From Aquamicrobium sp. (GTDB lineage: Bacteria > Pseudomonadota > Alphaproteobacteria > Rhizobiales > Rhizobiaceae): 64,000 nt of DNA. The DNA lies in the NCBI RefSeq assembly GCF_023954335.1, contig NZ_JAMLIE010000002.1, forward strand, positions 744,001 to 808,000, given 5' to 3'. The translations under genes and the position numbers were made by a program. Numbering within the stretch: the first letter of the stretch is position 1; every line of letters begins with the position of its first letter. This document shows, piece after piece, positions 33,754 through 41,816 of this stretch. The notes beneath the pieces are model-generated. The model saw only the letters and a program-made list of their open reading frames with translations. It did no database searches and had not been told where the DNA came from.

Positions 33754-33983
33754 AAATGTCTCCTTTTCGTTCTGACGGAAGGAGTCTGCGCTGGCGGGCA
33801 GAGGTGTCAGGGACCGCGCAAGCGGCCGCCATGCGGCGAGCGGAGGAACCGATTTTCTGTTGCGAACGTCTTCGGACGGAACTGAAAATTGGAGGTGCCG
33901 CGACGTCCTTTACACCGGATGGCCGCGCGCATGATCGGACGTCAGAGAGAGAGGAGCAACCACGGCGTCGACCAGACGCCGTG
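33754..33983 (-). promoter_or_regulatory. Conserved leader block, copy 2
   Basis: Aligns with leader block copy 1 (31895-32122). The 9-bp hairpin at 33961-33983 (CACGGCGTC/GACGCCGTG) differs from copy 1 (CGCGGCCCC/GGGGCCGCG) at several positions on both arms while staying perfectly paired, so pairing appears to be selected. The segments GGCCATCCGGTGTAAA, GGCACCTCCAATTTTC and TGACACCTCTG are kept. Confidence 0.6.
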
Positions 33984-34012
33984 TCCGTATCGGAATGGGG
34001 ATGGTTTGGAAG

Positions 34013-34116
34013 GGGGTGGCGCACCCCCTTTCATGGGTGGGGGTCGAAGGGGGCGGGGCTCGCCCTGCACCCTTGGGGAGAGCGCGAGAGGGGCGGCTGT
34101 GCCCCCCTTTCGTTCC
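34013..34116. repeat. Three-hairpin intergenic element, copy IV
   Basis: GGAAGGGGGTG/CACCCCCTTTC, then AAGGGGGCGGGGC/GCCCTGCACCCTT, then GAGAGGGGC/GCCCCCCTTTC, with linkers ATGGGTGGGGGTCG and GGGGAGAGCGCG similar to copy I. It abuts leader block copy 2 and lies about 145 bp past the stop of the 34260-34676 gene. Confidence 0.65.
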
Positions 34117-34259
34117 GGGAGCATCGGACCGAAAAGTGGGTCCGGTTTTCGGGACCGATCCGATGCTCCCAGAGGAATGTGGGATTGCCGCGCGCCCTAG
34201 CGCGGCGGTCCCGCCGACAATACCGTGCCGGCGGGGCGGGGCCGAAGGCCCGCCGCCGG

Positions 34260-34676
34260 CTAACGGGACAGCGCGGATTCGCCGAGGGCGTTGAGATTGA
34301 CGATCGCCGCGATGCCGATGACGAGCCCGGCGACGATGCCGGCCGAGTTGAGCAGGAGCGCGGAATCGGTGCCGTGCTTGAGGATGCCGTAGATCAGGGC
34401 ATAACCGGCAAGGAAGGCCGGGACCGCGAAGACGGCGAGTGCCACGAGGCGCACGGCGAGATTCCGGGCAAGGCCGACGACGGCGATGACGAGAACCACC
34501 GAGGCGAGGGCCGCGCCGAGTGCGGCAAGGCCGGACCAGACGAAACCGGCCTCGCTCGCATAGACCCATTGGAACGCGGTCAGCCCGACCATGAACGGCA
34601 GGGCGAAGATCGCCAGATGCCAGGCGATGAAGCAGAAGGTGATGATTGCGGAGATCGCAAGCAGGATAAGCGTCAT
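34260..34676 (-). CDS. Small membrane protein, fourth of four unknown genes
   Basis: 138 residues from ATG 34676 with four hydrophobic helices: LILLAISAIITFCFIAWHLAI, GLAALGAALASVVLVIAVVGLA, LVALAVFAVPAFLAGYALI and AGIVAGLVIGIAAIVNL. Inner-membrane location is inferred. No known family. Three-hairpin copy IV follows it. A partner of the transfer apparatus or an exclusion protein would be possible; nothing shows it. Confidence 0.7.
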   Translation of the reverse strand: MTLILLAISAIITFCFIAWHLAIFALPFMVGLTAFQWVYASEAGFVWSGLAALGAALASVVLVIAVVGLARNLAVRLVALAVFAVPAFLAGYALIYGILKHGTDSALLLNSAGIVAGLVIGIAAIVNLNALGESALSR

Positions 34677-34763
34677 GATAGCCTCCACGGTCGATGGACT
34701 GTTGACAGGCCGTCTCTGCGCTATGCACCGCCTGGGTCTGAGCTGTTTCGCCTGGTCTCGCTG

Positions 34764-34798
34764 CAAGTATTTGATACTGCGGCCGGCGTTGCAGTCAA
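34764..34798 (-). promoter_or_regulatory. Promoter of the small membrane protein gene
   Basis: On the minus strand TTGACT is followed after 16 bases by TATCAA, about 90 bp upstream of ATG 34676. The -35 is good and the -10 fair. Confidence 0.45.
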
Positions 34799-34869
34799 GT
34801 CCTGCGGCCTGTCGGTTCGCGGGACGGCGGTAAACCGGCCGCTCGGGAGCGGCCGGGGGAAGGCGGCGC

Positions 34870-35802
34870 TCACGCGCCGCCCTCGTATTGCTTGGCGGGG
34901 ATGCCGAGCTTGCGGGCCTTGTCATAGATGTTGCCCTGGATGCCGCCGTTTCCGAAGACGAGAACGCCGACCGGAAGGGTTTCGAGCATCACGTCGTTGC
35001 GCTTGTAGGGCGCTTGCTTCGCCGGGTATTTCTTGAAGTCCGGCGGCAGCGGGATCTGCGTGACCTTGCGGTTGTCGGCCCAGCGGGCCGCGATCTTCTC
35101 CGCCCCGGATTTCGAGCCGCCGTGCATCAGCACCATCGTCGGGTGCTTGGCCCGAACCTGGTCGAGCTTCGCCCAGATGAGGTGATGGTCGTTGAAGTCG
35201 GTGCCGCCGGAGACCACGATCACCGGGCCGGCGGGCAGCATCAGCTCGGTTTCGGCCCGACGCTTGGCGGCAAGGAAATCCCGGCTGTCGACCACCGCGG
35301 CGGTGAGGTTGCGATGGTTGACCATCGAGCCGCTGCGCGGACGCCAGGGCGTGCCGGTCTGGCGCTCGAAGCAATCGCTGGCGAGATCGCGCATCAGCTC
35401 GAAGGCGTCGCGCCGCTCGATCATGCTCTGCCCTTCGGCCGTGAGCCGCTCCAGCTCGACGGATTTCACCTCGCTGCCGTCCTGCTCCCGCTGAAGGCGG
35501 CGCTGGGCCTGCTCGTTGTCGTCAAGCTCGCGTTCGACCCGGCTCACGGCGCGGTGGAACAGGTTGACCTGGCCCCAGAGCAGTTCGTCAAGGTCGGGTT
35601 CGAGGCGGGTCTCGCCGAGCGTGGCCACCAGGGCGTCGAAGATGTCTGCGACGGCGGTTGCGACCATGTTGCCTTCGGGCAAGGGGCGCGGATCGGGTTC
35701 ATCCTCGAAGGGGCGGTAGCCGTATAGCTGCAATTCGTTGAGGACGTGATCGGTGGGGGACGAGGTGTGGACCGGCTCGAAATCGTCGTCGTTGTGGGTC
35801 AT
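34870..35802 (-). CDS. DUF2493 (SLOG-superfamily) protein
   Basis: 310 residues. The C-terminal half is a Rossmann-like SLOG domain: VIVVSGGTDFNDHHLIWAKLD, VLMHGGSKSGAEKIAARWA, PYKRNDVMLETL and GNGGIQGNIYDKARKLGI. The N-terminal half is acidic and helical. SLOG proteins bind or cleave nucleotide-like ligands and occur in nucleotide-signalling and defence contexts; the ligand here is unknown. ATG 35802 follows a hairpin-rich leader. Confidence 0.85.
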   Translation of the reverse strand: MTHNDDDFEPVHTSSPTDHVLNELQLYGYRPFEDEPDPRPLPEGNMVATAVADIFDALVATLGETRLEPDLDELLWGQVNLFHRAVSRVERELDDNEQAQRRLQREQDGSEVKSVELERLTAEGQSMIERRDAFELMRDLASDCFERQTGTPWRPRSGSMVNHRNLTAAVVDSRDFLAAKRRAETELMLPAGPVIVVSGGTDFNDHHLIWAKLDQVRAKHPTMVLMHGGSKSGAEKIAARWADNRKVTQIPLPPDFKKYPAKQAPYKRNDVMLETLPVGVLVFGNGGIQGNIYDKARKLGIPAKQYEGGA

Positions 35803-36127
35803 CTCGGGTGCCTCCGTGTTCGGGAAGCCGCGACCGCCGCGGCCTTCATGGCGACGAAAGCCCACGGGCGGGACGGTCTGGCAGTCCCCGCGCCTTCGCG
35901 GGGGCCTTGATGGCCGGGTCCGGCTAATTTGTTTCGCGCTGCAAAGGCGGGGCTCGCCCCCGCCGGCGGAAATTAGCCGGACGCGGCCATTGCCTGTCCG
36001 GCCCGTTTGTGGGCCGCTCGCCCTCTCAGAAGGCCAAGGTCGCCGGCCTCTCCGACATGGTGACAACGGGTCCTCACGACCCGACGAGATCGCGCCGGTC
36101 GCGTCGCCCATCGCGGATCAGGTTCGC
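35803..36127 (-). promoter_or_regulatory. Structured leader of the DUF2493 gene with nested palindrome
   Basis: Contains perfect 13-bp arms GTCCGGCTAATTT (35918-35930) and AAATTAGCCGGAC (35970-35982), enclosing a GC hairpin GGCGGGG/CCCCGCC (35946-35964). Two more hairpins flank it: CCCCGCG/CGCGGGG (35886-35903) and CGGGTC/GACCCG (about 36065-36081). The long arms include the only AT-rich piece of the region. Confidence 0.55.
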
Positions 36128-37168
36128 TCAACCGCAGAGGTAACGGACCGCATCGTCGGGGTGGAGCTGGTCCTTCAGCGCCGCCACGAGAGCATCAATG
36201 CCGCCATCGCGCAGATCGTCGTTGAAATCGCCCCCGCGTGGCGCGAGCCCGATCGCCTCGATCCCGGCCTCGCTTGCGCTGGCGATCAGGCTGTCCCTCG
36301 CACCGTCGCCGGCCGGGTCTCGATCGCGCACAACATAGAGCCGGCGCAGTCCTGCCGGGAACAGGATGGCGGCGAGGTGAGCCGCAGAGAGCGCGGCGAT
36401 CATCGGCATGCGGGGCAGGCCCGAGCGGACCGACAGCACCGTCTCGATGCCCTCGCCAGCAGCCATGACGACGCCCGACCGACCGAACCGGACGCCGTTG
36501 CCGAGAAGTTCGCCCATCGCCCGACGCGGGGTTTCGACGGCTGCCTTGCCGCTTCCGTCGGGGGCAAGCCAGGTGCGATGCGCGCCGGTGATCGTGTCCC
36601 GGAGGTCTGTGACGGAGGCGACCATCGCCGGAAGCGCCTGGGTGACGCGCGAGCCTTCGGGACGATAGTAGCAGCCGGGATGGAAATGCAGGCTGCCGAG
36701 ATCGTGCAGGGCGGTGATGCCGCGACCGCGCAGATAGGTCTCCGCGATCGTGTCCCGGATAGGCTGGGAGATGGCAATGAGCCGTCGCGCCGCCTCGCGT
36801 GATCCTGACGGGGCCGGTGTTCGGTCGTCGTTGGACCGTTCCGGCGGATCGGGATCGGGCAAGGCCAGAAAGCGCCGCGCCTCTGCGGCGACGTCGCGGA
36901 AGTCGTTGCGCCCGATCGCCGCCGCGATGACATCGAGGAGATCGCCATGTGCATCGGGCACGGCCGCATCGGTCCATTTTCCCGCCGCCCCCTTGCCGGA
37001 GTCGGGGCCGGTCAGCCGCACATACATGGAGCGGCCGGGCGTGTTGTTGATGTCGCCGACGAGCCAGTAGCGTCCCTCGCGGCGACCATTGGAGAGGTAG
37101 TGCCGGCATACCGCCTCGGCCCTTCGGCCGAGACGGATCGCCAGTTCGGAGGCGTCGAGCCTTGACAT
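36128..37168 (-). CDS. Toprim-domain protein (primase-like)
   Basis: 346 residues. N-terminal region (AEAVCRHYLSNGRREGRYWLVGD, RSMYVRLTGPDSGKGAAGKWTD) as in DUF7146-type plasmid proteins. The C-terminal Toprim fold has the catalytic Glu in AAGEGIETVLS and the Asp pair in YVVRDRDPAGDGA, then GGDFNDDL. It probably acts in priming or processing of transferred DNA. ATG 37168 shares a base with the stop of the upstream 37168-41517 gene, so the two are coupled. Confidence 0.85.
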   Translation of the reverse strand: MSRLDASELAIRLGRRAEAVCRHYLSNGRREGRYWLVGDINNTPGRSMYVRLTGPDSGKGAAGKWTDAAVPDAHGDLLDVIAAAIGRNDFRDVAAEARRFLALPDPDPPERSNDDRTPAPSGSREAARRLIAISQPIRDTIAETYLRGRGITALHDLGSLHFHPGCYYRPEGSRVTQALPAMVASVTDLRDTITGAHRTWLAPDGSGKAAVETPRRAMGELLGNGVRFGRSGVVMAAGEGIETVLSVRSGLPRMPMIAALSAAHLAAILFPAGLRRLYVVRDRDPAGDGARDSLIASASEAGIEAIGLAPRGGDFNDDLRDGGIDALVAALKDQLHPDDAVRYLCG

Positions 37169-40100
37169 TACGCCGCCTCCCGCTCGCCGATGCGCTCGAC
37201 CGGCCAGCGGTCGAGGACGCGGGCGAGCACGTCGACGCCCGACGCATCGGTCGGCACGAACATCCTGAGCTTCCACGAGATGATCTCGTGGAACAGGCCA
37301 TAGGCCGTCAGGCGATCGCGCATCGTGTCGGTGAAGCCCGACAGCTCGATGCGATGGGCGCCCATGACGCGAACGCGGCGAAGCTGGAGGCCCTCGGCGA
37401 GATCGAGGACGGTGCGGCCGTCCGTCAGCGCGGCGAAGGCGTCCTCCGGCGCGAGCGTGGTGACGCCGGTTTCGGTGGCCTGCGCGGCCCAGGCCGGCGA
37501 GACCCGGCGGCCGATGATGCGCTCGCCGGCGTCCGTCTGGAGCCGATAGACGCGGGTGGATTCGTGCGGCAGACGCTTCCATATCGGCAGGAGCAGGCCC
37601 GTCACCATATGCAGGGTGCTTTCGGAAAACTCCGGGACGGTTGCGACCTCGGCCACCCAGGCCGAGGCGAAGGCGTCGCGCTCGACCTCGACCCATCCGG
37701 TTCCGGCCATCAGCCGGATCGGGATGTTGTGCGCTTCCATTGGCCGGATCAGCCGGATGCGCCGGTCGACCTCGCCGTCATCGAGCATGACCGAAGTGGT
37801 CGGGATCTGCACGGCGGCGCGGCCCGACCGTTCGTTGACGAGGAGCCGCGCGCGCAAATCGGCGAGTTCGGAAAGCGCAGCCTCGAGCGAGACCGGCCGG
37901 TTGCGCTGGCGCTCGGCGATCGTGAGCAGGCGGGTTTCCGCGCCGGTGCGCGGATGGGTGTAGATCGTCTGGCGGTCGGTGACGACGAAGCTCTCGGCGT
38001 GCAGCGTTTCGAGCCCGGTATCATAGGTGCCGGACGCGATCGCGCCCTCGATGCGCGCTGTCAGGAGCTGCTCGAACACGGTGAAGAGAACGCCCTGAAG
38101 CTCGATCGTCAGCGCGAGCAAGCGATTGAGAAACGTGGTGATCGGCGGCAGATCGTCCTTGATGCCGTTGTCGTCCATCAGCTTCAGGCCGGTCGCGGCC
38201 TCGAACCGTTCGAGCGAGCAGCCCTCGACCTTGCCGCGGACAAGAAGGAGATAGAGCTGGCGCAGCGCATCGCGCGCGTAGTGCGATTCCAGATTGTCCT
38301 CGGGCCGGAACAGACCCTGGCCGCCCGTCTGGCGCTGGCCGCGCGTGATCGCGCCCAGCGTGTCGAGGCGGCGCGCGATGGTGCTCAAGAACCGCTTCTC
38401 GGCCTTCACATTGGTCGAGATCGGCCGGAACAGCGGCGGTTGCTTCTGGTTGGTCCGGTGGGTGCGGCCGAGCCCCTGGATGGCGGTGTCCGCCTTCCAG
38501 CCGGCTTCGAGGAGATAATGGACGCGCAGCCTCGTGTTCTTCGCCGACAGTTCCGCGTGATACGAGCGCCCGGTTCCGCCGGCATCGGAGAAGACCAGGG
38601 CGCGCTTGGCGTCGTCCATGAACGCCTGGGTTTCGGCGAGGTTGGCCGAAGCTGCCCGGTTCTCGACCACGAGCCGGTCGATGGTGACGCCGTTGCCGGC
38701 CTTGCGCACGATGCGGCGCGACCGGCCCGTCACCTCGGCGACGGTATCCGTCCCGAAGTGCTGGATGAGCTGGTCGAGCGCGCCGGGAACCGGCGGCAGG
38801 CTGGCGAGCTTGGCAATCAGGGCGTCGCGGCGGGCGACCGCTTCGCGGCTTTCGACCGGCTGGCCGTTGCGCATGACGGCGCGCGAGGACAGGTTCCCCG
38901 ACGAGTCGGTGAACGGCTCGTAGAGCTGAACCGGGAAGGAATGGGCGAGGTAGTCCAGAACATACTCCCTCGGAGTGATGTCCACGCGCACGTCGCCCCA
39001 TTCCTCCGTGGGCAGTTCGGCCAGCCGCCGCTCCATAAGGGCCTCGCCGGTCGAGACGATCTGGATGACGGCCGAATGGCCCGCGTCCAGATCCGCGGTG
39101 ATCGAGCGGATCAGCGTCGGGGTCTTCATCGAGGTGAGGAGGTGCGAGAAGAACCGCTGCTTGGCGGACTCGAAGGCGCTGCGCGCCGCCGATTTCGCCT
39201 GCCGGTTCAGCGTGCCGGAGGAGCCGGTAATGTTGGCGGCCTGCATCGCCGCGTCCAGATTGTTGTGAATGATCGCGAAGGCTCCGGCATAGGCATCGTA
39301 GATGCGGGTCTGCTCGGGGGTCAGCGCGTGCTCCAGCAGCTCGTATTCGACACCGGCGAAGCTCAGGGAGCGGGCCGTGTAGAGGCCGAGCGCGCGCAGG
39401 TCGCGGGCGAGAACCTCCATGGCCGCGACGCCGCCGGCCTCGATCGCCTCCACGAACTCGGCTCTGGTCGAGAACGGAAAATCCTCGCCGCCCCAGAGGC
39501 CGAGGCGCTGCGCATAGGCGAGGTTATGCACCGTGGTCGCGCCGGTTGCCGAGACGTAGACGATGCGGGCGTTGGGCAGGGCGTGTTGCAGCCGCAGCCC
39601 GGCGCGGCCCTGTTGGGACGGGCTGACGTCACCGCGTTCTCCCTTGCCGCCGGCAGCGTTTTGCATGGCATGCGCCTCGTCGAAAATGACCACTCCATCA
39701 AAGTCTTTTCCCAACCATTGGACGATCTGCTCGACCCTGGAAACCCTTGCTCCGCGGGCGTCGGAGCGCAGCGTGGCATAGGTGGTAAATAGGATGCCCT
39801 CATCGAGCGTGATCGGCTGTCCCTGTGGAAACTGCGACAGCGGCACGATCAGAAAACGCTCCATGCCGAGCGCGCCCCAATCCCTTTGGGCATCCTCGAC
39901 GAGCTTGTCGGACTTCGAGATCCAGACGGCCTTGCGCCGCCCCTGAAACCAGTTGTCGAGGATGATGGCGGACGATTCCCGGCCCTTGCCGACGCCGGTG
40001 CCGTCGCCGATCATGAAGCCCTGGCGGAACTGCACGGCGTCCTCGGCATCCTCGGCGGCGACCGACACGACGTCGAGCGTGTCGTCGACCGTCCAGGCGC

Positions 40101-41517
40101 CGGGGATATGGTCCGAATGGGCTTCGCCGGCATAGATGACGGTTTCGAGCTGCGCGTCCGACAGGAGCGCATGGACGTTCTTCGGCAGATGCGGCCGATA
40201 GCTCGGCTTGGGCGGCGCGACGCTCGCCATGGCGGCCGACTGCACGAGCTGGGTCGGATGGGCCTGCGCTCCGGGAATACGGATGGCCTGAAGGCGATAG
40301 TCCTCGTAGATCGCATCGCTGATGTGGCCGCCCTCGGCGGCGTGCCAGTCCTGCGTCTCGTATTCGAGCGGGACAGCCTCCGGTTCGGCCGGCGCGACGG
40401 GGCGCACGACCCTTGCGGCGCGGTTGATGTATGCGCGCACGGTGCGCGGCGCGGTCGAGGCCGACGAGGGGACGGGCATGCCGGGCAGCTCGACGGCGAG
40501 GCGGGCGGGAACATGGCCCGCGATCCAGGCCATTAGCGTGGCGACATCCGGCGCGACGCCCGGAGCGGCCGGGAAGATTGCCGGGTCTTCGGCCGGCCGC
40601 TTGTCGATCACGGTGAGCCGCGTGGCGATCGTGGTGCCATGCTTGGCATAGACCGAGCCGTCGATCGCGGCCGAGAAGACGACGCGCCCGCGCTCCTGCA
40701 GACGGGTGAAGCCATCGGCCCAGGCCGGATTGTCGGGTGCGAAGTTCGCCCCGGTAATCGCCACCAGCCGGCCGCCGGGCGCGAGGCGCGCCAGCGCCGA
40801 TGCGACATGGCGGAATGTCGCGTCGGCTGTGCGGGCCTCGACATTGGCCAGCGCCGAGAACGGCGGATTCATCAGCACGACGGACGGCACCAGGGCCGCG
40901 TCGAGGTGATCGTCGATCTGGGCCGCGTCGTAGCGGGTGACGGAGAGCGCCGGGAAGAGGGAGGAGAGAAGGCCGGCCCGCATGTCGGCCAGTTCGTTGA
41001 GCACGAGGTTGCCGCCGGCGATCTCGGCCAGGATCGCGAGAAGGCCGGTGCCTGCCGAGGGTTCGAGCACGCGATCGGCCGGGGTGACGGCGGCGGCCGT
41101 CGCCGCGACCAGGCCGAGCGGGATCGGCGTCGAGAATTGCTGGAAGATCTGCGATTCTTCGGAGCGGCGGGTGTGGGTGGGGAGAAGGCCCGCGATCTTT
41201 TCGAGCATGGGCAGGCTGTGGGACGCCGAGCCGGACTTGCGCAAAAGCGTCTTTCCGTATTTGCGCAGGAAGAGGACCGTCGCGGCCTCGCAAGCCTCGT
41301 AGGCCGTTTTCCAGTCCCATGCTCCGGCCGCGTCGGAAGCGCCGAAGGCGGTCTCCATCGCGCCGCGCAGCATGGCGGCGTCGATCCGCTGCCCGCGTTC
41401 GAGATAGGGCAGCAGCAGGCCGGCGGCAGCGAAGACGTTGGCGGCGGTGTCGGTGTCGGGGCCGAGCGGAAGCGAAGCGGCGGCGGATGCCGCCGCGGAT
41501 GCGGAAGTCATGGACAT
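37168..41517 (-). CDS. Methyltransferase-helicase fusion, strawberry-notch type (DarB-like)
   Basis: 1449 residues. An N-terminal adenine-methyltransferase-like domain has LEPSAGTGLL (about 151-160) and NPPF (217-220). A strawberry-notch/SF2 helicase follows with Walker A GDGTGVGKGR (504-513), DEAH (613-616) and a helicase C region (LVFSDAGGTGRSYHAEL, IQGLGRTHRTNQKQPPLF). This layout resembles phage P1 DarB, an antirestriction protein delivered with the DNA, and large proteins of many conjugative elements. An antidefence or DNA-processing role is inferred. Its 5' leader belongs to the structured family also found before ArdB, ArdC and ParB-like genes. Confidence 0.85.
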   Translation of the reverse strand: MSMTSASAAASAAASLPLGPDTDTAANVFAAAGLLLPYLERGQRIDAAMLRGAMETAFGASDAAGAWDWKTAYEACEAATVLFLRKYGKTLLRKSGSASHSLPMLEKIAGLLPTHTRRSEESQIFQQFSTPIPLGLVAATAAAVTPADRVLEPSAGTGLLAILAEIAGGNLVLNELADMRAGLLSSLFPALSVTRYDAAQIDDHLDAALVPSVVLMNPPFSALANVEARTADATFRHVASALARLAPGGRLVAITGANFAPDNPAWADGFTRLQERGRVVFSAAIDGSVYAKHGTTIATRLTVIDKRPAEDPAIFPAAPGVAPDVATLMAWIAGHVPARLAVELPGMPVPSSASTAPRTVRAYINRAARVVRPVAPAEPEAVPLEYETQDWHAAEGGHISDAIYEDYRLQAIRIPGAQAHPTQLVQSAAMASVAPPKPSYRPHLPKNVHALLSDAQLETVIYAGEAHSDHIPGAWTVDDTLDVVSVAAEDAEDAVQFRQGFMIGDGTGVGKGRESSAIILDNWFQGRRKAVWISKSDKLVEDAQRDWGALGMERFLIVPLSQFPQGQPITLDEGILFTTYATLRSDARGARVSRVEQIVQWLGKDFDGVVIFDEAHAMQNAAGGKGERGDVSPSQQGRAGLRLQHALPNARIVYVSATGATTVHNLAYAQRLGLWGGEDFPFSTRAEFVEAIEAGGVAAMEVLARDLRALGLYTARSLSFAGVEYELLEHALTPEQTRIYDAYAGAFAIIHNNLDAAMQAANITGSSGTLNRQAKSAARSAFESAKQRFFSHLLTSMKTPTLIRSITADLDAGHSAVIQIVSTGEALMERRLAELPTEEWGDVRVDITPREYVLDYLAHSFPVQLYEPFTDSSGNLSSRAVMRNGQPVESREAVARRDALIAKLASLPPVPGALDQLIQHFGTDTVAEVTGRSRRIVRKAGNGVTIDRLVVENRAASANLAETQAFMDDAKRALVFSDAGGTGRSYHAELSAKNTRLRVHYLLEAGWKADTAIQGLGRTHRTNQKQPPLFRPISTNVKAEKRFLSTIARRLDTLGAITRGQRQTGGQGLFRPEDNLESHYARDALRQLYLLLVRGKVEGCSLERFEAATGLKLMDDNGIKDDLPPITTFLNRLLALTIELQGVLFTVFEQLLTARIEGAIASGTYDTGLETLHAESFVVTDRQTIYTHPRTGAETRLLTIAERQRNRPVSLEAALSELADLRARLLVNERSGRAAVQIPTTSVMLDDGEVDRRIRLIRPMEAHNIPIRLMAGTGWVEVERDAFASAWVAEVATVPEFSESTLHMVTGLLLPIWKRLPHESTRVYRLQTDAGERIIGRRVSPAWAAQATETGVTTLAPEDAFAALTDGRTVLDLAEGLQLRRVRVMGAHRIELSGFTDTMRDRLTAYGLFHEIISWKLRMFVPTDASGVDVLARVLDRWPVERIGEREAA

Positions 41518-41640
41518 GGTGGGAACCTCGGGAGAGCGGAATAGGATCGAGCCCGCGCCGCGCTCTCTCTCGACCGCGCAGGCTCAAACCCTTCCCGGCC
41601 TTCCTCTCCCTCTGCCGACGAACGGGATTGCCAAGGCCGC
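41518..41640 (-). promoter_or_regulatory. Structured leader family 1, copy D (before the helicase gene)
   Basis: Read toward the gene: a purine run AGAGGGAGAGGAAGGCCGG, then a long hairpin at 41549-41585 with arms GAGCC/GGCTC and GCGC/GCGC and a GAGAGAGAG loop, ending 32 bases before ATG 41517. Same layout as copies A, B, C and E, with a different stem sequence. Confidence 0.5.
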
Positions 41641-41744
41641 GCGACGGCGCGCAGCGATTGGCCAGCTCCGACAGCCCCCGCGTGGTCCGTGGGGGCGGAT
41701 GGTCAAATTTCGCGGGGTGGGTTTACGGGATGTTCAGCCAACTC

Positions 41745-41759
41745 CGGCTATTATAGTCG
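41745..41759. promoter_or_regulatory. Shared palindrome, copy 2 (before the GGDEF gene)
   Basis: CGGCTATTATAGTCG, one mismatch between arms, 57 bp upstream of the GTG start. Its upstream flank CAACTCCGG is the same as that of copy 1 in the same orientation relative to the gene. Confidence 0.65.
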
Positions 41760-41816
41760 TCATTGGTGCGACGCGCCGAACAGCAATGCAACGGAGTCCC
41801 GACGGAGGGGCGTGAT

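Noticed and set aside
31310..34116. Possible CRISPR array or tandem repeat for the recurring G-rich elements
   Set aside because: Spacing is about 0.9 kb, the units are hairpin groups between genes, and there are no short spacers or cas genes.
37162..39792. 876-codon plus-strand open frame
   Set aside because: Fully antisense to the DarB-like gene, which has intact motifs; composition typical of GC-rich antisense frames.
41763..41816. Upstream TTG start for the GGDEF gene
   Set aside because: It would begin 3 bp after the shared palindrome and has no ribosome-binding site; GTG 41817 has a clear one.
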